64,000 bases of DNA from Brienomyrus brachyistius (GCF_023856365.1 NC_064548.1:17594461-17658460); one strand, 5' to 3'; positions 35,562 to 50,074 are shown, numbered from the stretch's first letter. The notes: generated by a model from the letters alone, not told the origin. Translations and numbers: made by a program.

Positions 35562-35950
35562 GACTTCTTAAAATGTCTTTCCTATTTACTGTATCTACGG
35601 ATAAATTTGAAAAATCAAAATATGTGTTATCCTCCTTAATATTTCTGAACTCGTGTGCCATACAGTATGTAGTATTGTAGTGTATAAAAAAATATATAGA
35701 ACCTGTGAATTAAGCCAGATTTGGTGGCTTTTGTTAGCAAATATCAGTGAATTAAGTCACACATTGTCATATAATAAATCATAATTATGGTACGGAAGAG
35801 TTAATTTTTAGAGATAATTTGTGAAAGAGTACTTGTGATTAAGTAGCTTAAATTATATATATATTTTCCTTACCGTCAGTGAGATGTCACGTGACATTTA
35901 GTAGGATGCTGTAATATAGGACAGAATTCCATAGCAGAATGGAAACTGGG
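35562..35950 (-). promoter_or_regulatory. Upstream region of the SecA-like gene with a GTCACGTGAC palindrome
   Basis: AT-rich DNA directly upstream of the start codon. At 35884-35897 lies the perfect 14-bp palindrome ATGTCACGTGACAT. Its core GTCACGTGAC equals the CLEAR/E-box site recognised by TFEB/MiT and USF-type bHLH-ZIP factors. No TATA box or start site could be fixed. A role in regulation is inferred only from the motif and its position 323 nt from the start codon. Confidence 0.4.
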
Positions 35951-36811
35951 AATCCATTGTCTGGAGGAGAAGAGCAAAGAGCAACTCATCACATGTCCTA
36001 CAATACACAATGGAGAATGAGGATATCGGTACATATTATCAGTAATTTGAGTTTTTTTTTAGCTTTGAAGATTCATCCACACATCCATCTACTCCATCCT
36101 CAAACACAAACTTTTGTGGAGAAACACATCCCTGAGTAACCACCTATCTCAGGAAAATGTTAATAGACCGTTTAACCTTAGACTGCAATTGTGCAGCAAG
36201 AACCTTGTTATGTCCGATGATGTATCGTTTGTTTCTTTTTCCTTTCTTCCCTCCCTTTTTCATCCCTATCTGGGGTTAGCATTTTAATGGGTCCCTGATG
36301 TCATCCTAGCAGCAATGGACATGCACATCATTAACACACTCATGGACGGATGACATTTGAAGTTTCCCTTTCACACTTTGTACATGGACATGCTGCCTCT
36401 GGTGTACCCTGTATGAACATGTCGATGTGTGATTATTGGTTGGGGTGTAATTTTTGCTTGTGATTTATGTCCGCTAGGTTATGTGACTTGCACACCGTAC
36501 TCTCGGTATCTATAGGGGTGAGTGCCATTTATTTTCACCATTTGCATTTCTCCTGGTCTTGATTTATCTAGGGAGAAGGTTTGGGTGTTGTATTTTTTGG
36601 GGTTGTTTTCTGATGAGATAAATTTATTATGCTGTAGTTAGTGGTACAGTGGCAGAATTCTCAACTGGCTCAAGGGAGGTTCAAGTTCACTCTCTGGCCT
36701 TCACCCTGGTTTTCTTTTGGCTTCTTATTTTGGCCTCGGCTCACCCTGAAGCCGTACAGCTTTTCTCTGGTCCTTGTTACCTTTGTTTTATTGTCTGTTA
36801 CCCAAAATATC
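35951..36811. other. Intergenic DNA, no gene recognised
   Basis: Short frames only; no domain, splice pattern or repeat body recognised. Confidence 0.45.
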
Positions 36812-37165
36812 CATCCATCCATCCATTTTCCAAACCGCTTATCCTACTGGGTCGCGGGGGGTCCAGAGCCTATCCCGGAAGCAATGGGCACGAGACAGGG
36901 AACAACCCAGGATGGGGGGCCAGCCCATCGCAGGACACACTCACATACCATTCACTCACACATGCACTCCTACGGGCAATTTAGCAACTCCAATTAGCCT
37001 CAGCATGTTTTTGGACTGTGGGGGGAAACCAGAGGACCTGGAGGAAACCCCACGACGACATGGGGAGAACATGCAAACTCCACACACATGCAACCCAGGC
37101 GGAGACTTGAACGCGGGTCCCAGAGCTGTGAGGCAACAGACCTAACCACTGCACCACCACGTCTA
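36812..37165 (+). mobile_element. Dispersed CCATCC-tailed teleost repeat, good copy
   Basis: It runs from (ATCC)n and TTTTCCAAACCGCTTATCC through a CCATCGCAGGACACAC block, an AACATGCAAACTCCACACA block and a CCAACCACTGCACCACC-like end. At least three further copies or fragments occur in the window (15190-15515, 22505-22650, 49815-50030). The repeat is very common in fish genomes; its class is not assigned here. Confidence 0.8.
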
Positions 37166-37783
37166 CACACAAATGTTTAGTATTAATTACTTGTTGTGAC
37201 CACATTGTGTGTTAGGTCTGAACAATCCTCGAAAAGTTTCACATGACAATCTTTTAAGTTTTTGCGATTATTTAGGAATTGAAAATTAAGTATATACAGT
37301 AGCCAAATACAATTTATCTACCAATAAATAACAGCCTTACATTTTTTTTTACTAGCCAGAGGACTAGTCTTCAGATTTTTGTACTTGCCCTTCGTCTAAC
37401 TTACTTGCCACAGGCCAATGGGCTTAATTTTCTGTCCTGCTTGTATTCTCAGTTTATAATGCCATTTAATAACACTGGTCAAGAAATTTTTACTTTTTGC
37501 ACAAATCATACAGTATCATTCGTGCTGAATTTAAATATGCAATCAGAATTTACCTACCATGCAAGAATTTTGAGTGATGCACAATTAAACCTTATGCTAC
37601 ATGTATATTTGCAGTATATGTGCATTGTGGGTGTGACTCGTCTTAAAGGTACAGTAGAATGATTTTCTGCTGCACTTTATCTCAAGGGACATTCCTCTTA
37701 AGGGTGCAACAGAAGTCGATAAGCATTCTGGGACTCCATTTCCATTGATATGGTTTTTACATATCAGAGAGAGACCAGGGGTG
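37166..37783. other. AT-rich intergenic DNA
   Basis: No gene, RNA or repeat recognised. Confidence 0.45.
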
Positions 37784-37882
37784 AATTTCCCGAAGCCTAC
37801 TTAACGCTGTAACATACGCAAGTTCTGTTTTTCAACACAGAACTTACGAATAACGTAGTGTTAAGATGGTTTCGGGAAACTC
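37784..37882. mobile_element. Hairpin MITE, about 48-bp arms
   Basis: Two inverted arms meet almost without a loop: ATTTCCCGAAGCCTACTTAA on the left, and TTAAGATGGTTTCGGGAAAC on the right. The inner AAGTTCTGT and ACAGAACTT pair perfectly. Length and structure fit a foldback MITE. Confidence 0.6.
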
Positions 37883-39075
37883 AATCCAGGACCCTGTCTC
37901 AACATGTCTAAATGTGTTACAGTTTGTAAATTCAAAAATTGTCTTACAGCACTGCACCCTTCTGTACAATCCCAAAATGTCCAGAAATGGAAATAAAATC
38001 ATTTTCCCTAAATTGCTCTTAAATATGCCCATATATGATCAATAATAAGCAGTTATATATTATCAATATTGCCTAAAATTATATCACGAAAAAAAAAAAA
38101 TCTGTTTGAGTGCATTTCTTGAATCGGCATTAAAAAGTACATAAGACACCTGTTAGATGTTCTGTGGAAAAATATTTGTTGACCAGTGTTATATGAAAAT
38201 TCCATGTTTTAAACATGCAAGTTATTTCTGTGATGAGCATCACAGAATTTACCTGACACATCAAAAATTATAAAGGAGACAAAACCTTGGAAACCAGTGT
38301 GGTCTTACCCTTAGAATAACAATCATTTAGCATTGCCAGATGTTGGCATTGCCAGGATGAAGTAGAACATTTTTGTAATTATATGTTACATCTTTTCATC
38401 CTTCCATACAGGGTAAACCTTTTGGAAATTAAACTTGATGTCATTCAACAACACTTGACTCATTGTAATTCAATTAATTACACAGCTGTTCAACCTACCT
38501 CAACCGTAGTATGTATCAGAATTCAAAGGGTGCAGGATACAATAATGCAAAGATTGAAATTTGTACCTTTTCTTATTTGTTATATATATATGTTCTCTTT
38601 TAAGGGAGGAGAGAAAGGTATGGACAACAATTCAGCCAATAAATCACCACCCTGGATTCACTGTCCCCGCCTCTGTGTGTTTCAAACCCTAAATCGCTTT
38701 CACTTTCTATTTTTTAAATGAAGCTGCTCGTTCTAATCCAAAGTCATGCCTTTCTGAACTAAAGGGACTAAGGAACTGCTGCAATTTAGGAAGATATAAT
38801 CACTCTTCATGCTGGCCCTCAGTCTGTTGAATAATGTAAACTTGGAGTTCAAAATCATCACCGAACAATACAGAATTGAGTCGAGTTGAGCTCTTGGGTG
38901 TAGGTTTTTACACGTTCTTCATTGTTCCCATAATTTACATTAGATGTGTCTTATTTTTAATCCATTGATATTGAACACTATATGTTGTTGAGTCTTTCAA
39001 TCACAAAACATTACATTGACTGAAAATGAGTTGCTGTATTTATCTGTTTGCCTGTCTACCATTATAGAAATCAAG
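37883..39075. other. AT-rich intergenic DNA
   Basis: No gene recognised. A poly-A run lies near 38088-38100. Confidence 0.45.
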
Positions 39076-39077
39076 TA

Positions 39078-40713
<1,636 letters not shown>

Positions 40714-40715
40714 TA

Positions 40716-41040
40716 TGCATAGAACTGTATAGAAAGTGACTTTAGTGATGACTGTGAAATACAGCACCAGTGTAAAATCTGGTGAAAATCATTTTGTATT
40801 TGATAGAGGGTAAACATGTTACTGCAAATGGTACTCCATTTTGTTTACTTTCGCTTTGTATAGTGTGGGCAATGACCAAGCCGATTAGTTGGGGTTAAGA
40901 AAGTTCCTCTTTATTTTTATTTTGAGAAACGGACACCATAATATAAACCTTTTTAGTTTCATATTCCCTTTTAATAATGTCCAAATATACATGTGACCAG
41001 GTATTACCTGAAATGAGAGCCATCACCACTGAAGACTGGT
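40716..41040. other. Intergenic DNA between the Tc1 element and the satellite
   Basis: No feature recognised. Confidence 0.45.
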
Positions 41041-41537
41041 ACACTATGCTATGATACGGTATGCTATGATACACTATGCTATGATACGGTATGCTATGAT
41101 ACGGTATGCTATGATACAGTATGCTATGATACACTATGCTATGATACGGTATGCTATGATACACTATGCTATGATACACTATGCTATGATACGGTATGCT
41201 ATAATACACTATGCTATGATACGGTATGCTATGATACACTATGCTATGATACACTATGCTATGATACGGTACGCTATGATACATTATGCTATGATACGGT
41301 ATGCTATGATACACTATGCTATGATACGGTACGCTATGATACATTATGCTATGATACGGTATGCTATGATACACTATGCTATGATACACTATGCTATGAT
41401 ACGGTATGCTATGATACGGTATGCTATGATACGGTATGCTATGATACACTATGCTATGATATGGTACGCTATGATACGGTATGCTATGATACGGTATGCT
41501 ATGATACACTATGCTATGATACACTATGCTATGATAC
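41041..41537. repeat. 15-bp tandem satellite, 33 copies
   Basis: Unit AC(GG/AC)TATGCTATGAT, 15 bp, repeated 33 times with almost no length change. Main variants are ACGGT and ACACT types, with rarer ACATT, ACAGT and TACGC forms. Because 15 is a multiple of 3 and the unit lacks stops in one frame of each strand, both strands have long open frames (MIRYAMIHYA-type and YHSIPYHSIV-type). These are composition artefacts. Confidence 0.97.
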
Positions 41538-41609
41538 GTGATCCAAGCATATTCTGTGTGACTTAAGTTATCATCAGCATATCTTGTGCATATGACAAAG
41601 ATTCAGTTT

Positions 41610-41752
41610 CAGCTCTGGAAAGAATTAAGAGACCATTCTTAAAAATTAGCATTTTTAAGTCCTGGTTTAATCCAGGTTCTGCTGGCTGAAGGCTACACTG
41701 GGAGGCAGGTTGCTTCCAGGCTCAAAGTTTCTAAGAAAGCAGTATAAGCAGT
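41610..41752 (+). mobile_element. Fragment of the Tc1-type relic family
   Basis: CAGCTCTGGAAAGAATTAAG, then CCTGGTTTAATCCAGGTTCT and GCTTCCAGGCTCAAAGT, match the right end of the relic at 10019-10553 in opposite orientation. Only one end remains. Confidence 0.65.
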
Positions 41753-44700
41753 AATATTCATATTCAGTTTGTGCAGTAGTATCCAGTCTGAGATGTAAAC
41801 TGTATTGAAGTAAACCCTGTGTACAGATGACAGGTGATGGTGATGAACATGCCTAGACAAGATGGAATGTTTGTCTGGACAGGCCCTATGTGATAACGTT
41901 GATTGTAATAGTACCCTTCCAATTAAACCCAAGTTGAAAAAACAAACACTAATGGAGTTTGTAAAACAAGCACTTACGTAAAATCTAGCAGGAGTGCTGA
42001 AATCGTGGGGTCATGTGAAGGAAGAAGTGCTTATTTTGTGTGTGCATGTTATTGAGGAACAACACCCATTAAGGTGAAAAGGTCACTGCATTTATAGATC
42101 CATGCAAAATGAAAGCTAGAACAAGATATGAGGATATGAGCTAAACCCCATGGACTGGTGGTCAGAGGAGGAAGCCAAACAGGGGCAGTCATATGTTCCC
42201 ACTGGCTTACTGGAATGAATGAGGGCGCTAGTGGAACAAAAAGACAGCAAACATGTTATAGTGTGGAAAAGAGAAGAGTCAGTAACAGAGACTCGATCTA
42301 GAGTAGCAAGCATATTGAGAATGAGAATGAGAAGCTGGAAGGATGCAGTATCAACACATGATGCAGTATTTTGGGGATAAAGACACAATAGCAACACGTC
42401 CACAGACAGAGGTTGGACAGAACTGTGTGTACGACAGATTTAATGAGCCACAAATAAGATATAAGTGCTAATAGATAGTACAAAAGTACAGCTTTAATTT
42501 ATGTTGGTAAAGGGCACGGCCATCTTGAATTCTGAGGTCAGGGTTGTGTTGATTCCTCTGAGTCTCTGAGTTGGAATTCCGATATGAGGGGGCATTCGGG
42601 TTGAAATTTCCAACTAGTAACTTGGAGTTTATGAATTATGAGTTCAAATGCAACGCAGCATTTATGTTGGAAAACGCATGACAGAAAATGAGGGCAAGGG
42701 GGTGCTTTGTAAGCCTTTTTAACGTTTATATACAACAAATCCAACATGATAGCTCCTCTTCTGGATGTACTGCTGGAATTTGGGCAGCACAGCTTTTAAG
42801 TTTTCATGATTGAAATAAAATATGATGATAAAAATGTCTGGATGGACAGTCTCTAGCTCACTGATGGCACTGTAGAGCTTGCAGCTATCTTTTGTGGACT
42901 TTATCTGAGAACAGCAACAGGTCAGGACTTCTGCCGTAACCAAAAATTGCAGTATTATTTCATTGTCTTGTACATTTAGCTGTTTTACTTTCACTCTACA
43001 TCTTTTTTAACCACTTCTGCTTTGTGTGAAATAAGCAGGCAAAATGTTGGCATATAAGCAGGATCAAAGCAAAACCGAACCTTGATAATAGGAACCACCC
43101 GGAGTAGTTAGTATTTAGGCTTATTATGACTTTTGTACTTAATGCAAATATACTTAATTGATTCTTGAGATTAGGGACAAAACAGGTTATAATCTTGATT
43201 ATTTTGAAGACCTATGTATTCATCGTTCTTAAATGAGGTTTCGGTTATATAACAAGTTCTGGAACAATCTCCCAGTTGTAACTTTTTTTCAATAAATTGC
43301 ATGTTTGCTGGATCAGCACTAGATTTTTGTCAGCCCCACAGATGCAGTTCCTTAGCAGTTCCTCGGTTCTCTTATGCACAGCTGTTTTCAAATTAATCAT
43401 ATCACCTTTTAAGTGTTAAATTAGTCATCTGACGGAGTTGGAAAAATACCACATTTCCTCATGTAACACACGCGTTTCTCACAGGAGCCACCTTGTAGTC
43501 CTGAGTTGCTTGTGTCCTCTATAATCTACTTAAATTAAGCCTTTATTATAGGAAATTTCACACAAATCTTGAATTTCAAGTATCATGGTGCTGACACACT
43601 GTGGTTGTGACACACAATGTACTAACAAATAGGCTTGAAACAAAACGAATATTAAAAACTCACCAGAGCCCGAGTGGTCTTACACCACGAGGAAGAACAA
43701 GGGATTAGTAAAGGGGAGCTTCAGCTACCCACAGTAATTAAAATGACCTGCGGGGGGTGGGTGGGGGGGGGGGGGGGGGGGGGGGGCGACTTGTTGCCAC
43801 TGATTAGCAGCGACTCATAGTTTTTTATTCTGTGGAAAATAAAAACCTACTGTGGAGAGTTTACACTGAATTAAGAAGTTGTTATAGGCCATATAAGTCC
43901 ATCACATGGACAGGTACTTTGAGATCTTCTGGAAGTAGAGGTGCCACCCGTCCTGTATTATCATGTATTATATACATATAAAAAAAATTTGACATAATGT
44001 GAGAGACTTTTTTTCACTAGTGTGTTTGGACAGCATGATCACTCCCCCGCTCCTGCTCGGTAACTCTTATCATTGGGGTTCTGGGCAGTGGGGGGTGGTG
44101 TACCTTATCTCTATAGGTTTATAGTGTCTATCCTACTTCTATGTAGTGAAAGAGGATGAATGAGAATGAAATGAGGATGAAAAAAAATAGGTGATCGTCC
44201 GGTGCAATCATCTCCATTTTTTTGTAGTTATATCTTTAACTCTGGTGCTGCTTAGTTGTTATATTGATAATGTTAGAATACCAGCCAGCATTATCGGCCA
44301 AGATTTACACATTGATCCGATACCGAAATCTTGATTTTTTATAAATATCGGCCAAAATCGATTATGTAGACTAATATATCGTGCATTTCTGTTAACAGAT
44401 TAGTATAAATAGTTGAACAACACATGGAAATTATACAACAAGAATTCCAGAATTTTTGAGCAACTACATAAATGCACATGTTCCATGTACAGAAACATAC
44501 ATTTAAAAACTTGTCATACAATGTGAAGAGATGCTTGTCTTTATTGATTTCCAAGTGTTTTTCTTGGTGGATTTTAAAGGGGAATACCTGGTCAGATATA
44601 CATTTGGACATTATGAAAAGGGAATATGAAACTAAAAGGGTTAGCTAGGGTTATAATAAGGAGCATATTTCTCAAGGTGAAACCATATGTATTGGAAGGA

Positions 44701-45279
44701 GGCTTGTTGACATCTCAAATGCAACATTCTTAAGCACAATACTTCCCCTATTTTGCTGGGCCATTTCCTTCACTTTGTATTGCAGCAATAAAGAAGGAAC
44801 TTAAAATGGTTTGTTTCAGCAAGTTCAGTTGCCTTCATGTGCTTCAGGCAAAAACAATGCACATGTTGTACTAATCAACACAGAAGTCTTGTTTGTCTGC
44901 AGTGTTGTGACCTCATGGTACCGTCATGGTAACGTTTATGTTCTTATGAGCTATGCTGAAGCAGGCCTGGGTCTCTCACAGCCACTAATTGGTGAGAGCT
45001 AAGTTATGTTTTCCTTTTCTCATTCAACAAAGTGAAAGGCATTGTGCTTGTGGAACAAACTTCACATATTTTGCTGAATGAGTTTGAGAAGTAGGTGCTA
45101 AATTGATTCTTGTTTAGCTTTCCATGTGCTAATTACACAGTACACAGTGAGATTTATAACAATTGAACACAATGTACGAAAAGTATCACTGGATTAAAAA
45201 CCAGACACACTTGAGAAGTGAAGCTCTTGCTTGGTAACCCCTTTATCTGTATTTAATGTCTCAGGTTATAAGATGTATA
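41753..45279. other. Intergenic DNA, no gene recognised
   Basis: No convincing exon. A G-run lies at 43763-43786. The rest is mainly AT-rich sequence with short frames lacking domains. Confidence 0.45.
43752..43786. repeat. Poly-G tract (24 G, with flanking G runs)
   Basis: GGGGGG, GGG, then 24 consecutive G (43763-43786). Potential G-quadruplex; assembled length may be inexact. Confidence 0.85.
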
Positions 45280-46572
45280 GACGAGACAGAAGTAAAGGCT
45301 GTCACTAAACGCTCAGAAAACCGAGGTTCTATTGTTTGGTGGCAAGTCCACGGATAGGAATGCTATAATCTCCACACTCCACACCAAAGGGCTGAACTTC
45401 TCCCTCAGCAGCTCAGCCCATAACCTAGCTGTCATCTTCTCATCCAGATGCAGTATGGAAGGCGTGTTTCCTACAGCTACGCCGCATCACCAAACTGCGA
45501 CAATTTCTTACTATTCAAGACACAGAGAAATTGAAACAGGCCTTTGTATACAGTAGGTTACACTACTGTAATGCCATGTTATCTGAGAGCACACACTGCA
45601 CACTAAACACTGCACACTAAACACCTTGCAGCGTATTCAAAATGCAACAGCTCGAATTGTCACTGGGAGCAGGAAGTTTGAACACATAACCCCTGCTCTT
45701 AGTTCCCTGTACTGGCTTCTTGTTAAGTTCAACACTGGCTTCAAAGTTCTCCTGCTGACATATAAGGCACTTAGAGGTCTAGCACCTGCCTACCTAACAG
45801 AATTACTTCAAGTTTACAAGCCTTCCACTCATATCACAGAATTCAGGTTTCCCATATCATTTCTCATGTAAATAAAGTGACAGTGGGCAGTAAAGCATTC
45901 TGCTACAGGGCCCCTATATTGTGGAATGGTTTACCAGCCTGTGTTCAGGACGCCAAATTGGTCTCAGTCTTTAAATCAGCTGATGCTGCTGTACATGCAA
46001 TTTTTTAAAAATCTACCATGAGTGTCCATGAATGTCTCAATACTGAACATGTTCTGACCACCCATGCTCTCTGCCTCCTTCCCACATGTCTGGATTGCGC
46101 CGGGGGTGGGCACCATCTGAGCTGGAGTCCCATTGAGGGGTGACATCATGAATGTGACTTACAGACTGTAACATTGTGGGTGTAGCCTCCAGTCTGACAC
46201 CCTACACAGGCCGGCGTGTAGAACAGACTCATCGATGGACTTTGGCTTGACCTTAATCACATCTTATACCTACCTTTTAGCAAGCAAATCCACTCTTTTC
46301 TGTTTTCAGTGATGTTAGCATGTCCAGGGGGATGGGCAGTCAGTTGACCTTGGACCACCCAGAAATTTTTTTTCTGCACACGTCAGAGTTTTTGGTTCCT
46401 CTACTCAATTGTCATCTAGCTTTCTTTCTTTCATTTCTTTGTCTTCCCTTCTCTTTGTTTTGTATTATTCTGTCTTAATGATGTTGTAATGTATCACAAA
46501 ACACCCATGTAAAGCGACTTAGGGTGACTCTGTTGTGAAAGACATTACATAAAAATAAATTGAATTCAACGG
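45280..46572 (+). mobile_element. L2-type LINE, 5'-truncated and decayed
   Basis: The end of an L2-type non-LTR reverse transcriptase reads in broken frames: NAQKTEVLLFGG, then LRRITKLRQFLTIQD, YSRLHYCNAML, LQRIQNATARIVTG, SLYWLLVKFNTGFKVLLLTY and KALRGLAPAYLTELLQ. The 3' tail has AAGCGACTTAGGGTGACTC then AAAATAAATTGAATTC, typical of L2 elements. Several stops and frame shifts make it non-functional. Confidence 0.85.
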
Positions 46573-46611
46573 AATTATTATATTATTAGTTCAACAACTT
46601 TATACATTTTT

Positions 46612-46850
46612 ATATTGCTCTCTGTACCTATATCTCTCATGCCTATCCATACCTGTATTTCCTATGCCTCTCTGTACCTATGTCTCATATATCACTATGT
46701 ACCTATACCTCATATGCCTCTCTGTACATGTACCTATATCTCATATATCACTCTGTACCTATACCTCATATGCCTCTCTGTACATGTACCTATATCTCAT
46801 ATATCACTCTGTACCTATACCTCATATGCCTCTCTGTACCTCTATCTCTC
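46612..46850. repeat. Tandem repeat, 56-bp unit
   Basis: Units start at ATCACT positions 46691, 46747 and 46803, exactly 56 bp apart, and are built from CTCTGTACCTATA and CTCATATGCCT sub-repeats. A degenerate copy precedes them from about 46612. Confidence 0.85.
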
Positions 46851-47900
46851 AAAAATGGTGGATGAAAAAGTCACAATACTAAGAAACCAATGGGGAAACT
46901 TCTAATAACCATTTATTATTACAGAGATCACAATAGTTTACAATATCAACAGACTTTATTGGCATGCTAGCTGGTGCTGATTGTTAAAAAGTCATTTTTC
47001 ATACAAAGTCCCAATTTGTTTTGTCCCACTGCAGATTACGTGGATTATCATCTACAATGTATTTTCCAGACTGAATTCTAATATTGATCCAACGACGCAA
47101 ATGTAGCAGCTTTGGCTGCCATCACAACTCCAAAACAAGGCAATAAACACATACACAGAGACTCAAAGGGCTGCTCGTCGTCTTTCGGCCTGAGCTACGC
47201 ACAGCACGGTTATGTTACAGTAGTTAATTTGTCAGTGACTTTGGTGTTCTCCCCAGTAGTGCCTCAATCCCTTAAAGGTTCTGAGATCCTTGGCCTTCTG
47301 TGTGTGTATGTGGGGGGGCGGGGGGGGGGGCAGGAGTGGGTATCAAATGAAAAAAATATATTGCTGACTCTGAATGTGCTGATACTGCTGAAGAATGTGC
47401 GGAATTTGCTAAATGACGTGTCAGATTCCAAGAGCACTTCTGCAGGGTCCGTAAGCTGATCTTATAGGACCTAGAAATGTAATTGTGCTACTCTGGAAGT
47501 TTACTTTTGTGTGCAGAGCTTGACAATTGCTTAGCATGTTCCAAAGCTAACTATTACAATATGGCCATAACAGCCATCTCTGGTGAATTCTCTCCCCTGC
47601 CAAATCAGTCCCAGTAGTTAAGGGATCTTGGTATTCACACTGACTGTCACTCTCTGTTACTCAAGAATAATGAACAGCAAATATGAAATGAGAGGACCTT
47701 CCTCGCTACAATCACCATGTGTGATTGCCCCTACAGTCAGTCACCTGACAGGCCAGGGGCCTTCTACAGGTACAGCTGGACTGTGTTGTGGTGTAAAATA
47801 CAGCATCTGTGTGTAATACAGACACAAATTTAGGTGCAAATTTTTTGCCCGCTTACAATTCTGATCATTCAGTAATGGAAGGTGATTCAGGCTAATCTAA

Positions 47901-47903
<3 letters not shown>

Positions 47904-47936
<33 letters not shown>
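47904..47936. repeat. (AT)n microsatellite
   Basis: About 16 uninterrupted AT units. Confidence 0.95.
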
Positions 47937-47939
<3 letters not shown>

Positions 47940-48390
47940 AACCCACACAAAACACTCTGAAGGGACTGGGGAGAGAACACTGAAGTACTGGAGCAAATGA
48001 AAGAAAGACAGTTCAAATCAGAGAGGCAATAAACACACCGAAAGGAAACAACCTGCAGCAGTTCAATTTAAGCAATATTAAGGTTTAAACTGGATACTGA
48101 AACATGGTCCTTATAGCAGCAGAAGCAGATGCAGAAAATGTCAATAAGAAAAAAATCTCATTTTCCATCCAGGATTACAAGTCATCACTAAAAACTTTAA
48201 ATGGAGGTTTATTTGTTAAATCTTCAATTATCAATAAATCATGAGAATAATTTTTATTTTGGGCAGCAAAATATCATGGACAGAAAAAGACTGGTACTTT
48301 TTGGATTCGCTTTTTAAATTTTATTATAAATATGCTTAATGCTTCGCAGATGAAGTGTGGACTGTACCATTCTCTATGCCTGTCAGCGAT

Positions 48391-48414
48391 GGGGGGGGGG
48401 GGGGGGGGGGGGGG
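48391..48414. repeat. Poly-G tract (G24)
   Basis: Uninterrupted run of 24 G; potential G-quadruplex. Confidence 0.9.
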
Positions 48415-49185
48415 TCGTGCCCTTACAGCCAATGCAGAAGGAGCACTGAGTGTGCATCGGCAAACTCAGCCCAGAAAGGAAAGCCTGTCCTCATTGCACA
48501 ATCGCATGTTAAGGAATGATGCACAGGAATTTAACAAAGATGAGAGGCACAAAGGGAAGAATAGGCAGAGGCTAAAAGGAAAGTTAACTGTAGATGGAGT
48601 GTATTAGCATTCGGCGCGCGTCCCCTCAGGGGCCTCCAGGTGGCGTTTGACGTCGCTTCATCCTAAAAAGGAAAGGTCAAGGGTAAAAGCACTGCTGAGG
48701 GTCCGGGGGGCCTTGGCGAAAGGGAGTGAGACAGGTGGTTTTGCACATGTTCCTGCATGCATACCGTGTTCCATCCCAAGATGCATAACTCTTTTGAGTA
48801 GCTGCCCCTGCTGCTAGCGCATGCTGATCCTCTGAGCCCACAGATACTCAGAACAGCTGCAGCAAGGCCAGGCATGCTGCGTACTGCACAGCCCTGCGCT
48901 CTGCATACTGTACTCGGGGCGCTGTTTTATTGTCCTTTATCCTGTGGTCTGCGTTTCATTTTCGGAATCTTTTATCCTGCGGTTTACAGCACTGTGCACA
49001 AGTCGTAGTCAAACAAAATATTTAAAGCTATTTATAAAGGTAGTGAGTGTATATTTGTGCAATAAAGAACACAGTTTAACTTTAGAACTTAAGCAAATGA
49101 AATGTAACAATAAAAACTAACAAGAAATTCTCTGAATTTCCCTGAATTTTTTCTGTTCCTTAAAAAGATACTGATATCTTGTTGG

Positions 49186-49304
49186 GTGTCTAGATGAACA
49201 CAGTGTCTAGATGAACACAGTGTCCAGATGAACACAGTGTCTAGATGAACACAGTGTCTAGATGAACACAGTGTCTAGATGAACACAGTGTCTAGATGAA
49301 CACC
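49186..49304. repeat. 17-bp tandem repeat, 7 copies
   Basis: Unit GTGTCTAGATGAACACA repeated seven times, one copy with CCAGATG. Perfect spacing. Confidence 0.95.
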
Positions 49305-49814
49305 GCTTCAGTTCCCAAGCCCCTCCTCAGGGGCACCTCCGTCATTCCATGTATTTGTTGAATTTCACCACCGGCTCAATAAATTAACTTATTTAGTTGA
49401 ATAATTCCGTGAGGTATTGATTATCCAATCTTGGTATGCTAGTGGTCGTCGTTGGTGTAAAACCAACGAGAGGATGTTAGACTTTTGACATAAACCTTGT
49501 GGTGCATACAGGCTGCCTAACATGAAAAAGGCCCACTTGAGAGGGTGAACACCTCTTGATATCTCAGAGTCTTATCTCTGATGACCTCACCTGGCTGAAT
49601 CATGTGTGGACTCAGGTATCTAACACAAAACCCACCCTAAACCCAACCCGCTTTACCAGGCTGAGGTCAGAAACGCGCTTCTGCTGTCTTAGAACTGAGA
49701 GGCTCAGAAGGAGCTCCTACCTTCAAGCTACGAGTTTACTTATAGCTTTAATTTAACCTTCACTCCTTACTCATGCACCATGTAATTTACTGGGGTTATG
49801 TTGTACATCTCTGG

Positions 49815-50030
49815 TGTTCAGGGGTGGCATGTTGGCGCAGTGGTTAGCAATGTTGCCTCCCACCTCTGGCACTTGGGTTTGAGTCTGCCATGGCTCTGGG
49901 AGTATATAGAGTTAGCATGTTCGCCTTGTGGTATTCCCTTGTGGAATAAGACACCCCTGTGGTCTCCAGGAACAGTGGGCCCTGTAGCCCTGAATAAGAT
50001 AAGTGGTTACAGAAGATGAATGGATCTCTG
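49815..50030 (-). mobile_element. Dispersed CCATCC-tailed repeat, diverged copy
   Basis: GTGGTTAGCAATGTTGCCTC, GTTAGCATGTTC and GATAAGTGGTTACAGAAGATG follow, in reverse complement, the order of blocks in the copy at 36812-37165, with internal deletions. Confidence 0.65.
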
Positions 50031-50074
50031 ATTTTCCTTTTTCTTTCTTTTCAATATAACTTTGCTGTTCCTCA

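Larger units (their letters stand above)
46851..49185. other. Intergenic DNA with simple repeats
   Basis: No gene recognised. It contains a G-rich tract at 47311-47330, an AT microsatellite at 47904-47936 and a G24 run at 48391-48414. Confidence 0.45.

Noticed and set aside
40895..41566. Long open frames on both strands over the 15-bp satellite
   Set aside because: Pentapeptide repeats (YHSIP, MIRYA) follow directly from the 15-bp unit; not genes.
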